A DNA stretch of 64,000 bases from CAJJDF01 sp965657945. Its GTDB lineage: Bacteria; Bacteroidota; Bacteroidia; Flavobacteriales_D; CAJJDF01. The stretch spans positions 186,001 through 250,000 of the forward strand of contig CBFHPW010000001.1 in assembly GCA_965657945.1 (NCBI GenBank). Reading direction: 5' to 3'. Made by a program: the position numbers and the translations under genes. Each line of letters starts with the position of its first letter. Position 1 is the stretch's first letter. The notes beneath the pieces were generated by a model. That model was not told where the DNA came from. It did not search any database and worked only from the letters and a program-made list of their open reading frames with translations. Below, piece by piece: positions 43,617-53,764 of this stretch.

Positions 43617-46193
43617 TCAAAATTTATGACCTACCACACAGGTTGTTTTTTCTGTGTGTACATTGCCTTCTAAGTCGAAATATTCGAAAAGTATAATGTA
43701 GCGTCCTATTCTTGCTTTACTATTTTTCTCTGTAATTCCGTCCCAAGTAAAACGTCCAGATTTAGCCAATAGGTGATTTTGAATTATAACTCTGGTTTTT
43801 CTACCTTGCACATCATAAATAGTGATGTTTCCCACAAAACCAATTTTAGGCATGTTGTAGTTCAGGGTAAGAATATCCTCAAACCCATCGTTGTCGGGTG
43901 AAAAAATTTCGGGAGAAATAGACAAAATATTTTCGGTGATAGTACTGGGAGTATATTGCGAGTTTTTCTTACCTGGAGTGGCAAATCCAGCTTCCTCTGC
44001 CGCAGAGTGCCAGTTTGATGGACTTTGAGTTGGGTCATCAAAATTGACTCGCTCTAACGAAACTCCTTCCTTGTCTCTCAACAAGGCGAAATGAAATTTT
44101 TCGGAATAGGTGAATTTATCAGATTCATCGTTCGAGGGCAACAAAAGATACACTGTTCCTTCGTCATTCGGATAACTTGGTAAATTCTCTATTTCAATAA
44201 AATTTCTTGAAGAATATGTGGAATATCTGTTCAACACGAACGAATAATCTTTTGTAATCACCACGTATTCTCTTGGTTTCAAAATATAATGCAAGGGGAT
44301 ATATTTTATATTTCCAACAATTCCGTTGTCCTCATTTCCTAGTTGCCAATTTTTTAAATCTATATACAAGTTTGAATTATTGTAAAGCTCGACAAAATCT
44401 TCTTCTCCAGAATAAGGATTGAACAAAACTTCATTAATTAATACAGATCCAGACCTATTGGCATGAGCTAAGACAAATTCGGTTTCAATTTCCGCTAAAT
44501 TCCCCTCACAATCTTGGAGGGAGTCAATAGACAAACTATATACTTTACCGGTGTCCAAAGAGGGAGAAATAACTAATTCTAGTTCCGTATTGAATACGTT
44601 ATGGGCAGAAAGAGTACTGACTGAAATGCCTCCAGAAAGAACTACGTTTCTTAAAAAAATAGTTGTGTCAATTGATTTGTCAAATTGCAGTAGTAACCTG
44701 TTATTTGAAGTTGCAATACAAGAAATAATGAGGGGAGTTTGTGTATCTTTTGTGGTGTCCCAAACTGAATTTATAACTCCGGGTGTTCCTCCCGAAACGT
44801 TGTTGGATGCTTTCCAATTAGATTCATCGAAACAGTTTGCAAGCGGATTAAGCTGTTCTAGAGAAAATCCACCATCCTGTTTTAACTCATTTTGATACAT
44901 GTGGTCACTGTACTCTACTACATCTATCACGGAACCACTCTGGTTGAGTAAAGTAAGTGTTTCGCCAGAATTGTTCAGTCCAGGAAAAGAGGAAATTCCT
45001 AGAGTATTGGGGTAACTCGAAAAATCAGGTAGGGAAGAATTAGAAATTAAAATAAGATAAGAATTGGGTGCCAAAATGAAATTGGGGAATGTTGCTGCGG
45101 AAGAGCCATCGGTAAGTTGCCAATTCTGCAGGTTGTAATACTCATTAGTTGGGTTGTAAATTTCTACAAATTCGCCATCAGGCAGTCCCACACTAGGAGA
45201 AGGATCTGCAAAAATTTCATTGATTACCACATTTCTATAATTGGCAAGTGCGGGAATAAAATAAATAAAATTTTGGTTGGTAGAATTGATTGAGTTTCCT
45301 GCAATGTCCGTTACATTATTCACAGTGATTACGTTAGTTGCGTTAAGCGAAAAAGGGGAGGAGAAGCTCAGCGTAATTTCACTAAAATTACTTGGGTTTT
45401 GGATAGCAGTAATAGGATTTCCAAGTCCGTTATTTACCGTGTAGTTTGCTACTAATTGTCCTGTGGTAGGTTCAATAGGTTCAGAGAAAACCAATTCAAT
45501 TTGAGTATTAGATACCACATTTATGCTGTCTAGAATTGGTTTTGTTGTGTCGATTGCCGTTGTTCCAGTAACAATAAAATCATCAAAATAGAAGTGTGTA
45601 GATCTGGTAGAAGTGTAATTGCATCCCACTCCAAAAAACAAACTCTGTGGATGAGTTATGTCTGTCGCAGTTCCTTCGGACAAAAACAGCGTGGAAGTAT
45701 CTGTAAAAACCTCCCAAAATCCAGAGGAGGTTCTGGTAACTCTCACGTGTACATCTACTGTTGATCCCCCAATTACACCATCTCTTCCATCAATAATTTT
45801 TGATGAGCTAGTACCTGTTTGACTGAACAAAGACACTTCATCGTCTGAGCCGCCAAGTAGAATGTAGTAACCGTTCACTGCCCCAGAAAGGTTAGGGGTG
45901 TTGGAGGTCAAATACACCTTCGCAAAATTGGAGGAAGATGTACCGAAAGTCATTCGAACCCTAAATTCCCAAGTTGCATTATTTATGGCTTGTGAATTTG
46001 TGCTTAAATATTTGTAAGCAGAAATAGCAGGAGCGTTAAGTTGAAGCTCACCTGTAGTCACGGTAAAATCTGAGGTGTTTCCAATCCAAGAGGGTGCTGA
46101 CGAGAAATTTCCATCCGAAAAGTTATCCAAAAACTGAGGATAAGCGGAAAGATACAAACAGAAAAAACAGAAAAAAGAAAAAGAATACCGCAT
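43617..46193 (-). CDS. Lamin-tail-domain surface protein with FlgD-like C-terminus
   Basis: An 858-residue exported protein (signal ending LSAYPQF). Residues ~20-210 look like a LamG/carbohydrate-binding beta-sandwich (DNFSDGNFSSAPSWIGNTS), followed by a bacterial Ig-like domain (DTTKPILDSINVVSNTQIEL). Two lamin-tail domains follow: VVINEIFADPSPSVGLPDGE with NLQNWQLTDGS, and SVLINEVLFNPYSGEEDFVE with DLKNWQLGNED. The C-terminus (ILSISPEIFSPDNDGFEDIL, then GRFTWDGITEKNSKARIGRY) is a FlgD-type Ig fold common at the ends of T9SS cargo. Role on the cell surface or as a nuclease accessory is unknown. Confidence 0.87.
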   Translation of the reverse strand: MRYSFSFFCFFCLYLSAYPQFLDNFSDGNFSSAPSWIGNTSDFTVTTGELQLNAPAISAYKYLSTNSQAINNATWEFRVRMTFGTSSSNFAKVYLTSNTPNLSGAVNGYYILLGGSDDEVSLFSQTGTSSSKIIDGRDGVIGGSTVDVHVRVTRTSSGFWEVFTDTSTLFLSEGTATDITHPQSLFFGVGCNYTSTRSTHFYFDDFIVTGTTAIDTTKPILDSINVVSNTQIELVFSEPIEPTTGQLVANYTVNNGLGNPITAIQNPSNFSEITLSFSSPFSLNATNVITVNNVTDIAGNSINSTNQNFIYFIPALANYRNVVINEIFADPSPSVGLPDGEFVEIYNPTNEYYNLQNWQLTDGSSAATFPNFILAPNSYLILISNSSLPDFSSYPNTLGISSFPGLNNSGETLTLLNQSGSVIDVVEYSDHMYQNELKQDGGFSLEQLNPLANCFDESNWKASNNVSGGTPGVINSVWDTTKDTQTPLIISCIATSNNRLLLQFDKSIDTTIFLRNVVLSGGISVSTLSAHNVFNTELELVISPSLDTGKVYSLSIDSLQDCEGNLAEIETEFVLAHANRSGSVLINEVLFNPYSGEEDFVELYNNSNLYIDLKNWQLGNEDNGIVGNIKYIPLHYILKPREYVVITKDYSFVLNRYSTYSSRNFIEIENLPSYPNDEGTVYLLLPSNDESDKFTYSEKFHFALLRDKEGVSLERVNFDDPTQSPSNWHSAAEEAGFATPGKKNSQYTPSTITENILSISPEIFSPDNDGFEDILTLNYNMPKIGFVGNITIYDVQGRKTRVIIQNHLLAKSGRFTWDGITEKNSKARIGRYIILFEYFDLEGNVHTEKTTCVVGHKF

Positions 46194-46280
46194 AATAGAA
46201 TTAGTTTCTTCATTAAATATAATATTTTTGTTCCACCGATTCGTAAGAATGGGCTGAAATAATAATCAAATCTGTTTTAT

Positions 46281-47270
46281 ATGAAAATTGCAGTTGTAGG
46301 CGCTACCGGAATGGTGGGAACACAAATTTTGAAAGTATTGGCTGAGAATTCATTCCCAATTACGGAATTAATGTTGGTTGCTTCAGAGAGATCCGTGGGA
46401 AAAGAACTAGAGTTTGGAGGTAGTAAGCAAACTATCATTTCGATGGAAGAGGCGATCGAGAGAGCTCCACAAATTGCTATATTTTCTGCAGGTGGTGAGC
46501 GCTCGCTAGCGTTTGCTCCTCGTTTTGCCGCTAAAGGAACGACTGTAATTGATAACTCTTCGGCTTTTAGAATGGATGAAGACAAAAAATTGATTGTACC
46601 TGAAATAAACGCATCGCAATTGACCAAAGAGGACAAGATTATTGCCAACCCTAATTGTTCTACAATTCAGATGGTGTTGGCTCTTTCCGAAATACACAAA
46701 CAACTTGGAATTAAGCGACTGGTTATTTCTACTTATCAATCGATTACTGGTACGGGAGTAAAAGCAGTAAAGCAGATGGAAAATGAGCGATTGGAACTGA
46801 AGGGAGAAATGGCTTATCCTTATCCAATAGACAAGAATTGTTTGCCTCATGGTGGTGATTTCCAGGAGGATGGATATACCACTGAGGAGGTAAAATTAGT
46901 GAACGAGACACACAAAATTTTTAATGATACTGCGATTGGAATAACGGCTACGGTGGTGCGAGTTCCTGTGGTTGGAGGACATTCAGAATCGCTTAATGTA
47001 GAAACTTCAAAGCCTTTTGAGATTTCTAATATACGTAAAATGATTGCCAATACTCCAGGAGTTGTGCTGCAAGACAACCCCGAAATGAATGTGTATCCGA
47101 TGCCAAAATACACCGAAGGAAAGAATGAAGTGTTTGTGGGAAGAATTAGAAGAGATTTCTCAGTGGAAAATGGGCTGAATATGTGGGTAGTTGCCGATAA
47201 CTTAAGAAAAGGAGCCGCAACCAATGCTGTGCAAATTGCTGAGTACTTGTTAGTGAATAAATTAGTTTAA
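46281..47270 (+). CDS. asd: Aspartate-semialdehyde dehydrogenase
   Basis: Asd reduces aspartyl phosphate to the semialdehyde, the branch point to lysine/DAP, threonine and methionine. Visible: the NADP-binding VGATGMVGTQILKVL, the catalytic cysteine C126 in NPNCSTIQM, and RVPVVGGHSESLNVET with the catalytic His. Length 329. It is transcribed alone and converges with the EamA transporter gene. It feeds dapF (32265). Confidence 0.95.
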   Translation: MKIAVVGATGMVGTQILKVLAENSFPITELMLVASERSVGKELEFGGSKQTIISMEEAIERAPQIAIFSAGGERSLAFAPRFAAKGTTVIDNSSAFRMDEDKKLIVPEINASQLTKEDKIIANPNCSTIQMVLALSEIHKQLGIKRLVISTYQSITGTGVKAVKQMENERLELKGEMAYPYPIDKNCLPHGGDFQEDGYTTEEVKLVNETHKIFNDTAIGITATVVRVPVVGGHSESLNVETSKPFEISNIRKMIANTPGVVLQDNPEMNVYPMPKYTEGKNEVFVGRIRRDFSVENGLNMWVVADNLRKGAATNAVQIAEYLLVNKLV

Positions 47271-47277
47271 CAAAGAC

Positions 47278-47302
47278 AAAAGAGGCAATTAATTACTCTT
47301 TT
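47278..47302. terminator. Weak bidirectional terminator candidate
   Basis: AAAAGAG (47278-47284) pairs with CTCTTTT (47296-47302) between the convergent asd and EamA genes, overlapping the end of the latter. AT-rich and modest. Confidence 0.35.
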
Positions 47303-48201
47303 AATTTCATACTGATCTTCTTTTTTCGCCTTCTTTTTAGTACCTCATTTAATACAATTAGCAAACCAATCATTACTCCACAGATATAGAATGTTGGAGT
47401 CATCTGTTCGTTCTCGCCAAAAATGAGATAGCTAAACAAAATGGCGTACACGATTTCTAAATTAACCGCCAAATTAACAGAAAATGGACTCAGGTTTTTC
47501 ATTACTTCTACGCTCGCAATAAATGGAAAGGCCGTGCAAGCAATTCCCAACAAAAGTAGGTAGGATAAATCAGTGCTAGACGGGGAAAGTAAATTATTCG
47601 GTACTTCAAAAAAGGTAAATAAACCCAAAGAAACTAGGAGCAATGCAAAAATAAGTTCTATAAATGAAATTGTAAAAGCATTGGATTGTTGAATGAGTTT
47701 TCCATTGAAGGTAGAAAAAAGTGCGGCAGTAAGTGCTGCCAGCGACCCTAAAACGATTCCGCCAATTGGGTTTTGAGTATTTTCAAATTCATTCAGCCCA
47801 ATCACACTGATGATGAGCATAATCAATATACCAATGATTACTTCATTTGGGTTTACCTTGCGTTTGTATACCAGCGGCTCAATCAAGGAGGTAAAGAAGG
47901 TTCCGGTAGAAAAAGAAATCATGGTGATGGAAATATTGGAGACTTTAATTCCTCCAAAAAAACACAACCAATGAATTCCCACAATGGCTCCAACTCCCGC
48001 AATACGCCAAAATAATTTTGTCGAAAGAATTATTCTTTTGCGCGCAACCAGCATAAAAGCAAACAAACTTGCTACCACGATGAGCAATCTCCACCAAACC
48101 AAAGAGACAGAATCAAAAGAAATAAGTTTTCCAAAAATGGCAGTGAATCCCCAGCAAAAAACACAAAGGTGGAGCAGAGCAAAAGCTTGATTTCTTGTCA
48201 T
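47293..48201 (-). CDS. EamA/DMT-family transporter
   Basis: A 302-residue inner-membrane protein with ten hydrophobic helices in two EamA halves (CVFCWGFTAIFGKLISFDS in the first; IGGIVLGSLAALTAALFSTF opening the second; LNLEIVYAILFSYLIFGENE near the end). Drug/metabolite transporters of this fold export amino acids, metabolites or drugs; the substrate cannot be read here. A charged KRRRKKKISMK tail faces the cytoplasm. Confidence 0.88.
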   Translation of the reverse strand: MTRNQAFALLHLCVFCWGFTAIFGKLISFDSVSLVWWRLLIVVASLFAFMLVARKRIILSTKLFWRIAGVGAIVGIHWLCFFGGIKVSNISITMISFSTGTFFTSLIEPLVYKRKVNPNEVIIGILIMLIISVIGLNEFENTQNPIGGIVLGSLAALTAALFSTFNGKLIQQSNAFTISFIELIFALLLVSLGLFTFFEVPNNLLSPSSTDLSYLLLLGIACTAFPFIASVEVMKNLSPFSVNLAVNLEIVYAILFSYLIFGENEQMTPTFYICGVMIGLLIVLNEVLKRRRKKKISMKLKE

Positions 48202-48366
48202 TTTATCAGATTGAATGCGTAAAAATAGGATTTAAATTGGTTTGAGTTGGGAAAATTTGATGTTTGCACGCAAAAAAATAAAATTCTTCAATTGGAGCGA
48301 ATATCTGACAGCTAATTTCTTTCTTCTATGTTCTAATCTCTTTCTTCTTTTAATTACATTTGAACA

Positions 48367-50418
48367 ATGAACTTTATCTATCCACAATTTTTATGGGCGC
48401 TCTTGGCTATTGCCGTGCCAATAATTATACACTTGTTCAATTTCAGAAAGTTCAAGAAAGTGCATTTTTCCGATATTAGTTTGCTCAAACAAGTGGAACT
48501 AGAGACTTCCAAAAAGTCGAATATCAAGCATCTTTTAATTTTACTTGCTCGAATCTTAGCTATTGCGGCTTTGGTATTTGCTTTCGCACAACCATATTGG
48601 GACAAGCCGGGGAAAAATAATGCTGTGGGAGAAAAGTGGGTTTCGGTGTACGTAGACAATTCCCTCAGTATGAACAATAGCTGGAATGAATTTAATTTGT
48701 TGGATAATGCCAAAAAACAAGCAAGACTTGTAGCTAAAAGTTATTCTCAAAGCGACAAATTTCAGTTAATTACCAATGAGTTCAAACCTATTCATCAACG
48801 GTTTTTAACAAAAGAAGAATTTCTGAATGAATTGGATGAAATTGAAATTAGTTCGAAGTCAAGAAATTTGAGTCAAGTAGAACAAAAGCAAATCGATTTT
48901 TTGAAAAAAGACGTTTCTCAAAATAAATTCGCTGTTTATATTTCTGATTTTCAAAAATCAACAGCCAACCTTGCGAATTTGTCCTTGGATTCTACGATTC
49001 AATTGGCGTTCTTGCCCGTTGTGTCAAACAACAGCGGAAATGTATCGATCGATTCTATTTGGTTCGATTCTCCTGTCAGAATGGTGAATAAGAAAGAGCA
49101 ACTGTTTGTGAAACTTGTGAATACAACCAACGATGATTTACAAGTAAAGCTCGAGCTCTCTCTCAATGGGCAAATAAAAGGACTCTTGAATTCAGATGTA
49201 CTGATGAATTCGGAGAAAATAGTCTCGTTGGATTATCAGGTTCAAAATCCGGGAAAAGTGGAAGGGAAGTTAAGGATTTCGGAATACCCAGATCCTGCAG
49301 CATTGTTTGATGACTCGTATTATTTTTCATATTTACTAAAAGAGGAATCAAAAGTTTTGGTGATCAATGAATCATCCGAAAACCTAAACGCGGAAAAAGG
49401 AAGCGTGAATCAGTTGTTCTCCAACGATGCTTTTTTTAAAGTGACCAACACACTTTCCTCTTCTATAAACTACGCCCTCTTTTCCAGCAGTGATTTAATT
49501 ATACTCAATGAAGTAAATCGTTATTCCTCGGGTTTTATTTCTCAGTTATTGGCATATCTCGAAGTAGGTGGCACAATTTTGTATATTCCTAATTCCAACC
49601 CAGATTTGGCAAGTAACAACGAGCTTCTTTTGGCCGCATCTTCTGCTCGCATTACAAGAAAAGATACAACCAAAACGCAAGTTTCGTACCTGGATTTTGA
49701 GAATCCATTTTTTCAAGATGTTTTTGAAAAAACTCCCAAAAACATGGATTTGCCCATTCTTTTGCAGCAGTTCGTTTTCGATTTCAGAAGTCCATCAGCC
49801 AGGCAAAGTTTAATAAAAACCGAGAACGGAAATCATTTTTTAGTAGAAAATTTTATTGGAAAAGGAAAGTTTTATTCCTTGTCAGTTCCGTTAAGTTCTA
49901 ACTTTTCAAATTTCACAAGTCACTCACTTTTTGTTACCACATTGCTGAGAATAGCCGAATCTAGCGGAATAAACCAGGTGGTATCTATCACCACCGAAAC
50001 AGATAAGTTAAGAATTCGAGAAGAAGGGATTAACACAAACAACCTGAGAGTAAAGAACCAACAAGGAAGCATTGATTTTATTCCCGAAACTGAATCTTTT
50101 GGCGGTGAAATGGAGGTTTTGCTGAACGGTAAACTAATTCAATCAGGCAACTATGAACTGGTGAGCGAAGAAAATATAGTAGCCGCATTTGGAGTAAATT
50201 ACCAGCAAGAAGAAAGTGATTTTGAGGCCTACACCACTCAAGAGTTGAAAAAGCAGATTTCTCGAAATTGGGTAAAGGTGATCGATATTTCTAAATCCGC
50301 GAAATCTAGTGTTTCAGCTGGGCTGTTACATTCTTCCAATAAACTATGGAAGTGGTTTGTGCTCTTGGCTTTACTTTTTTTAGCTATTGAAATTTTATTG
50401 ATTAAATTTTTGAAGTAA
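48367..50418 (+). CDS. BatA-domain membrane protein
   Basis: The 683-residue protein begins with a BatA (TIGR02226) module: MNFIYPQFLWALLAIAVPII, HLFNFRKFKKVHFSDISLLK, a second helix LLARILAIAALVFAFAQPYW. It continues with a region like the VWA domain (VYVDNSLSMNNSW in place of DxSxS), Ig-like segments, a glutamine-amidotransferase-like domain (LIILNEVNRYSSG, YLEVGGTILYIPN) and a final helix (WFVLLALLFLAIEILLI). The DNSLS motif keeps part of the metal site. Such proteins are linked to Bat (aerotolerance) operons; here it stands alone. Confidence 0.87.
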   Translation: MNFIYPQFLWALLAIAVPIIIHLFNFRKFKKVHFSDISLLKQVELETSKKSNIKHLLILLARILAIAALVFAFAQPYWDKPGKNNAVGEKWVSVYVDNSLSMNNSWNEFNLLDNAKKQARLVAKSYSQSDKFQLITNEFKPIHQRFLTKEEFLNELDEIEISSKSRNLSQVEQKQIDFLKKDVSQNKFAVYISDFQKSTANLANLSLDSTIQLAFLPVVSNNSGNVSIDSIWFDSPVRMVNKKEQLFVKLVNTTNDDLQVKLELSLNGQIKGLLNSDVLMNSEKIVSLDYQVQNPGKVEGKLRISEYPDPAALFDDSYYFSYLLKEESKVLVINESSENLNAEKGSVNQLFSNDAFFKVTNTLSSSINYALFSSSDLIILNEVNRYSSGFISQLLAYLEVGGTILYIPNSNPDLASNNELLLAASSARITRKDTTKTQVSYLDFENPFFQDVFEKTPKNMDLPILLQQFVFDFRSPSARQSLIKTENGNHFLVENFIGKGKFYSLSVPLSSNFSNFTSHSLFVTTLLRIAESSGINQVVSITTETDKLRIREEGINTNNLRVKNQQGSIDFIPETESFGGEMEVLLNGKLIQSGNYELVSEENIVAAFGVNYQQEESDFEAYTTQELKKQISRNWVKVIDISKSAKSSVSAGLLHSSNKLWKWFVLLALLFLAIEILLIKFLK

Positions 50419-50514
50419 TCGAGTAATTACTCTCTTATCAAAATATTAACCTACGCGAATGTGTGCGGTTAAATTTTCCAATAATTTTGAAAAAAAATAA
50501 AAAATAAAAAGAGG

Positions 50515-51378
50515 ATGAAAAAGAAAGTAAAAACAATTATACCGGCACAGAAAGTAAATATGGGGGGCCATTTGTTGGACCAACCACTTCCGGTAGATGG
50601 ATTGGATTATGTAGATCCTTTTCTTCTTATTCATCATTGGAAAAATAAACTACCAGGAGGACAAAGAGTACAAGATGCAGGAGTAGGTCCTCATCCTCAC
50701 AGAGGATTTTCTCCAGTTACTTTCATTTTTAAAGGGGAAGTAAATCACCAAGACTCTTTGGGTAATAATGCGCTAGTAAGCGAAGGTGGAACCCAGTGGA
50801 TGTTTGCCGGACAAGGAATAACTCACAGTGAAAGATTTCCTAAACATCTAGTAGAAAATGGGGGTGAATTAGAGTTTATTCAGTTTTGGGTGAATGCCCC
50901 AAGTCAAGATAAAATGAAGCCAGCTTTTTACAAACCTATTTCTAAAGAAGAAACTCCCGTGATAGAAGAAAGTAAATCTAGGATTTGGATTGTGTCAGGA
51001 GAGCTTGGAGGTAAACAAGGAATTGCACCTACTTATTCTCAACAAACTTTATTGAGAGGAGAAGTAGAGGCTGGAGGAAAGATTGAGATTCCAATCCCCG
51101 AATCCTACAACACAATCCTTTATTTACTTGATGGAGAGGGTATTACCAATGGAGAAGAAGTAATAGGAAAAGACATGATTGTATTTGAACGTGAAGAGGG
51201 AATTATTCATTTTGAGGCAAGCAAAGATACAAGGTTTATGTTGCTTTCGGGTGAACCAATTGGAGAAGAAATTGCTCAATACGGACCCTTTGTAATGAAT
51301 ACACAAACAGAAGTGATGCAGGCCTTACGGGATTCACAAATGGGAAAAATGGGAGTGTTGATCGAGGAATTTGAATAA
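50515..51378 (+). CDS. Pirin family protein
   Basis: A 287-residue bicupin of the pirin family. The metal-binding N-terminal cupin motif is clear: GVGPHPHRGFSPVTFIFKGE, with DSLGN and GTQWMFAGQGITHSE downstream. The C-terminal cupin carries PTYSQQTLLRGEVEAGG and LLSGEPIGEEIAQYGPFVMN. Pirins bind iron or other metals; some have quercetinase activity, others regulate stress responses. No neighbour gives a hint. A terminator follows directly. Confidence 0.92.
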   Translation: MKKKVKTIIPAQKVNMGGHLLDQPLPVDGLDYVDPFLLIHHWKNKLPGGQRVQDAGVGPHPHRGFSPVTFIFKGEVNHQDSLGNNALVSEGGTQWMFAGQGITHSERFPKHLVENGGELEFIQFWVNAPSQDKMKPAFYKPISKEETPVIEESKSRIWIVSGELGGKQGIAPTYSQQTLLRGEVEAGGKIEIPIPESYNTILYLLDGEGITNGEEVIGKDMIVFEREEGIIHFEASKDTRFMLLSGEPIGEEIAQYGPFVMNTQTEVMQALRDSQMGKMGVLIEEFE

Positions 51379-51416
51379 ATCGTAAGATGGAATGTGACTC
51401 CTGTGTGAAGGATAGC

Positions 51417-51447
51417 AAAAGAGGGACTTTTTAGTCCCTCTTTTTTT
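51417..51447 (+). terminator. Intrinsic terminator after pirin
   Basis: AAAAGAGGGACT (51417-51428) pairs perfectly with AGTCCCTCTTTT (51433-51444) around TTTT, followed by more T to 51447. Confidence 0.88.
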
Positions 51448-51487
51448 ATTCTAACTTTTGTCATTATGAGGTAAATAATAGAATAAG

Positions 51488-51495
51488 TATCTTTG
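51488..51495 (+). promoter_or_regulatory. Minus-7 box of the M3 peptidase gene
   Basis: TATCTTTG, an exact TAnnTTTG box. A TTTG at 51457-51460 lies 27 nt upstream, longer than usual. Expected start near 51502, ~39 nt before the ATG. Confidence 0.5.
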
Positions 51496-51540
51496 AAAAT
51501 CGTAATTTTAACTCATAAAAATTAGACCTAACATTTACTT

Positions 51541-53577
51541 ATGTCACACACAGATAATCCGCTTTTAATTCCTTTTGATTTAGCACCCTTCTCAAAAGTA
51601 AAAAATGAACACTTTTTACCAGCTTTTGAGCAACTTATTGCTGAGGCGAGAGAGGAGATTGAAACAATAGCAGCAAGTTCTGAGAAACCTACTTTTGAGA
51701 ATACGATTGAGGCAATGGAATTTTCTGGAAAACAATTGGATAGGGTTTCTAGTTTGTTTTTTAATTTGAATTCCGCTGAAACGAATGATGAAATTCAGGA
51801 AATAGCCCAACAAGTTTCGCCACTCCTCACAGAGTTTGGAAATGATGTGACCTTGAACCCAGATTTATTTCGAAGAGTGAAATCGGTTTATCAGTCAAAA
51901 AAATCACTTGATCTAACTCCGGAACAGCTTACATTATTGGATAATTCTTACAAAGGTTTCTCTAGAAACGGAGCCAATTTAAATGAGAAGGACAAATCCA
52001 CCTTGCGTGATATTGATACAAAATTATCGAAACTCAAATTGACGTACGGTGAAAACTTATTGGCTGAAACAAATGGTTATGAGCTGCATATACAAGCCGA
52101 GGCAGATTTGGCAGGATTACCAGAGGGAGTGAAGGAAGCTGCAGCCCAAACTGCCAAAGCGAGTGGAGCCGAAGGTTGGGTTTTTACACTTCATTTTCCA
52201 AGTTACGGCCCATTCATGAAATATGCCGAAAAAAGAGAGTTGAGAAAAAAAATAGCGATAGCCTACGGTGCTAGAGCTTTTGAAAATAATGATTTTAACA
52301 ACGAGGAGATTACACTTCAAATTGCTAAACTGAGGCATGAAAGAGCCAATTTATTGGGGTACGAAACCCATGCCCATTTTGTATTGGAAGAAAGAATGGC
52401 AATGAGTCCTGATAAAGTAAACGAATTCTTGAATGATATGCTTTCCAAAGCAAAACCATTTGCCCAAAAAGAATTTGATGTGCTGGCAAACTTTGCCAAA
52501 GAACTGGACGGAATTACGGATTTTCAAAAATGGGATTCTTCCTATTATGCCGAAAAGCTTAAAAAGAAATTATTCAATTTGGATGATGAGCAACTTAAGC
52601 CATATTTTAAATTGGAGAACGTAATCGAAGGAGCTTTTTTGGTGGCAAACAAACTATTTGGACTCACTTTTAAAAAAGTAACCAATATTGATAAATACCA
52701 TCCAGATGTTGAAACGTATGAGGTGTATGATTCAACTAATCAGTTAATTTCTGTTTTTTACGGGGATTATTTTCCGAGACCTGGCAAAAGAAATGGTGCT
52801 TGGATGACAAGTTTCAAATCTCAGCAAATTGTAAATGGGATAAATGACCGACCTCACATTTCTAATGTGTGTAATTTTACAAAGCCAACGGATACAAAAC
52901 CTTCGCTTTTGACATTTGATGAGGTAACAACTTTATTTCATGAATTTGGGCATGGATTACACGGAATGTTAGCCAATACAACTTATCCAAGTTTGTCTGG
53001 TACTAGCGTTTTTTGGGACTTTGTTGAACTTCCGAGTCAAATTTTAGAAAATTGGTGCTACGAAAAAGAGTGTTTGGATTTGTTTGCTAAACACTACCAA
53101 ACGGGTGAAACTATTCCAATAGAATTTGTTGAGAAAATAAAAGAATCTGCCAATTTTATGGAGGGATTGGCTACTTTGCGTCAGTTGAGTTTTGGATTGC
53201 TAGATATGAGCTGGCACGGACACAATCCTGAGGGAATAACTGATGTGAAATCTCACGAAAGAAAAACATTTGATCAAACAGATTTTACTCCCGATGTTGC
53301 TGAAAATTGTATGTCGGTAGCGTTTTCTCATATTTTTAATGGTGGATATAGTTCTGGGTACTACAGTTACAAATGGGCCGAAGTTTTAGACGCGGATGCT
53401 TTTGCATTTTTCAAGGAAAAGGGAATTTTTGATAGAGAAATAGGAATGAGTTTTGCCACTAATATTTTAAGTAAAGGAGGAACAGAACACCCAATGACCT
53501 TGTACAAACGTTTTAGAGGTCAAGAACCAAACCCTGATGCATTGCTAAAAAGGGCGGGGTTAACTTCTCATTCCTAA
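51541..53577 (+). CDS. M3-family metallopeptidase (oligopeptidase/Dcp type)
   Basis: A 678-residue zinc peptidase of the M3 family that trims short peptides. The zinc site is H467-E468-x-x-H471 in LFHEFGHGLHGML, with the third ligand in the ELPSQILENWCYE block downstream. N-terminal FENTIEAMEFSGKQLDRVSS and the GNDVTLNPDLF segment fit oligopeptidase A/Dcp. No signal peptide is seen, so it is probably cytoplasmic and recycles peptides. It is preceded by its own promoter box; the gap to the next gene holds REP-like hairpins. Confidence 0.93.
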   Translation: MSHTDNPLLIPFDLAPFSKVKNEHFLPAFEQLIAEAREEIETIAASSEKPTFENTIEAMEFSGKQLDRVSSLFFNLNSAETNDEIQEIAQQVSPLLTEFGNDVTLNPDLFRRVKSVYQSKKSLDLTPEQLTLLDNSYKGFSRNGANLNEKDKSTLRDIDTKLSKLKLTYGENLLAETNGYELHIQAEADLAGLPEGVKEAAAQTAKASGAEGWVFTLHFPSYGPFMKYAEKRELRKKIAIAYGARAFENNDFNNEEITLQIAKLRHERANLLGYETHAHFVLEERMAMSPDKVNEFLNDMLSKAKPFAQKEFDVLANFAKELDGITDFQKWDSSYYAEKLKKKLFNLDDEQLKPYFKLENVIEGAFLVANKLFGLTFKKVTNIDKYHPDVETYEVYDSTNQLISVFYGDYFPRPGKRNGAWMTSFKSQQIVNGINDRPHISNVCNFTKPTDTKPSLLTFDEVTTLFHEFGHGLHGMLANTTYPSLSGTSVFWDFVELPSQILENWCYEKECLDLFAKHYQTGETIPIEFVEKIKESANFMEGLATLRQLSFGLLDMSWHGHNPEGITDVKSHERKTFDQTDFTPDVAENCMSVAFSHIFNGGYSSGYYSYKWAEVLDADAFAFFKEKGIFDREIGMSFATNILSKGGTEHPMTLYKRFRGQEPNPDALLKRAGLTSHS

Positions 53578-53690
53578 CCCTTCCCTCATGAGAGGGAACT
53601 CTAAACTCTTGAGGTAAGATTATCCCAAGTATACTCCTTCCCTTCGGGAAGGTTGGGATGGGATTACCCGAGAATCCAAACTTTTCTCAG
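53578..53690. repeat. REP-like paired hairpins
   Basis: Two hairpins in inverted arrangement: TTCCCTC/GAGGGAA (left, ~53582-53600) and CCTTCCC/GGGAAGG (right, ~53637-53656), flanked by CTAACCC on one side and TTGGGATGGG on the other. The pair has the same plan as the elements at 8060 and 8628 but a different sequence and no minisatellite. Confidence 0.6.
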
Positions 53691-53764
53691 GAAACCCAGG
53701 AAAGCTTGACTAATGGAATCGAGAATTTAAAAAGAGAATAAAACAAAATTGAAAAAAGAGATAC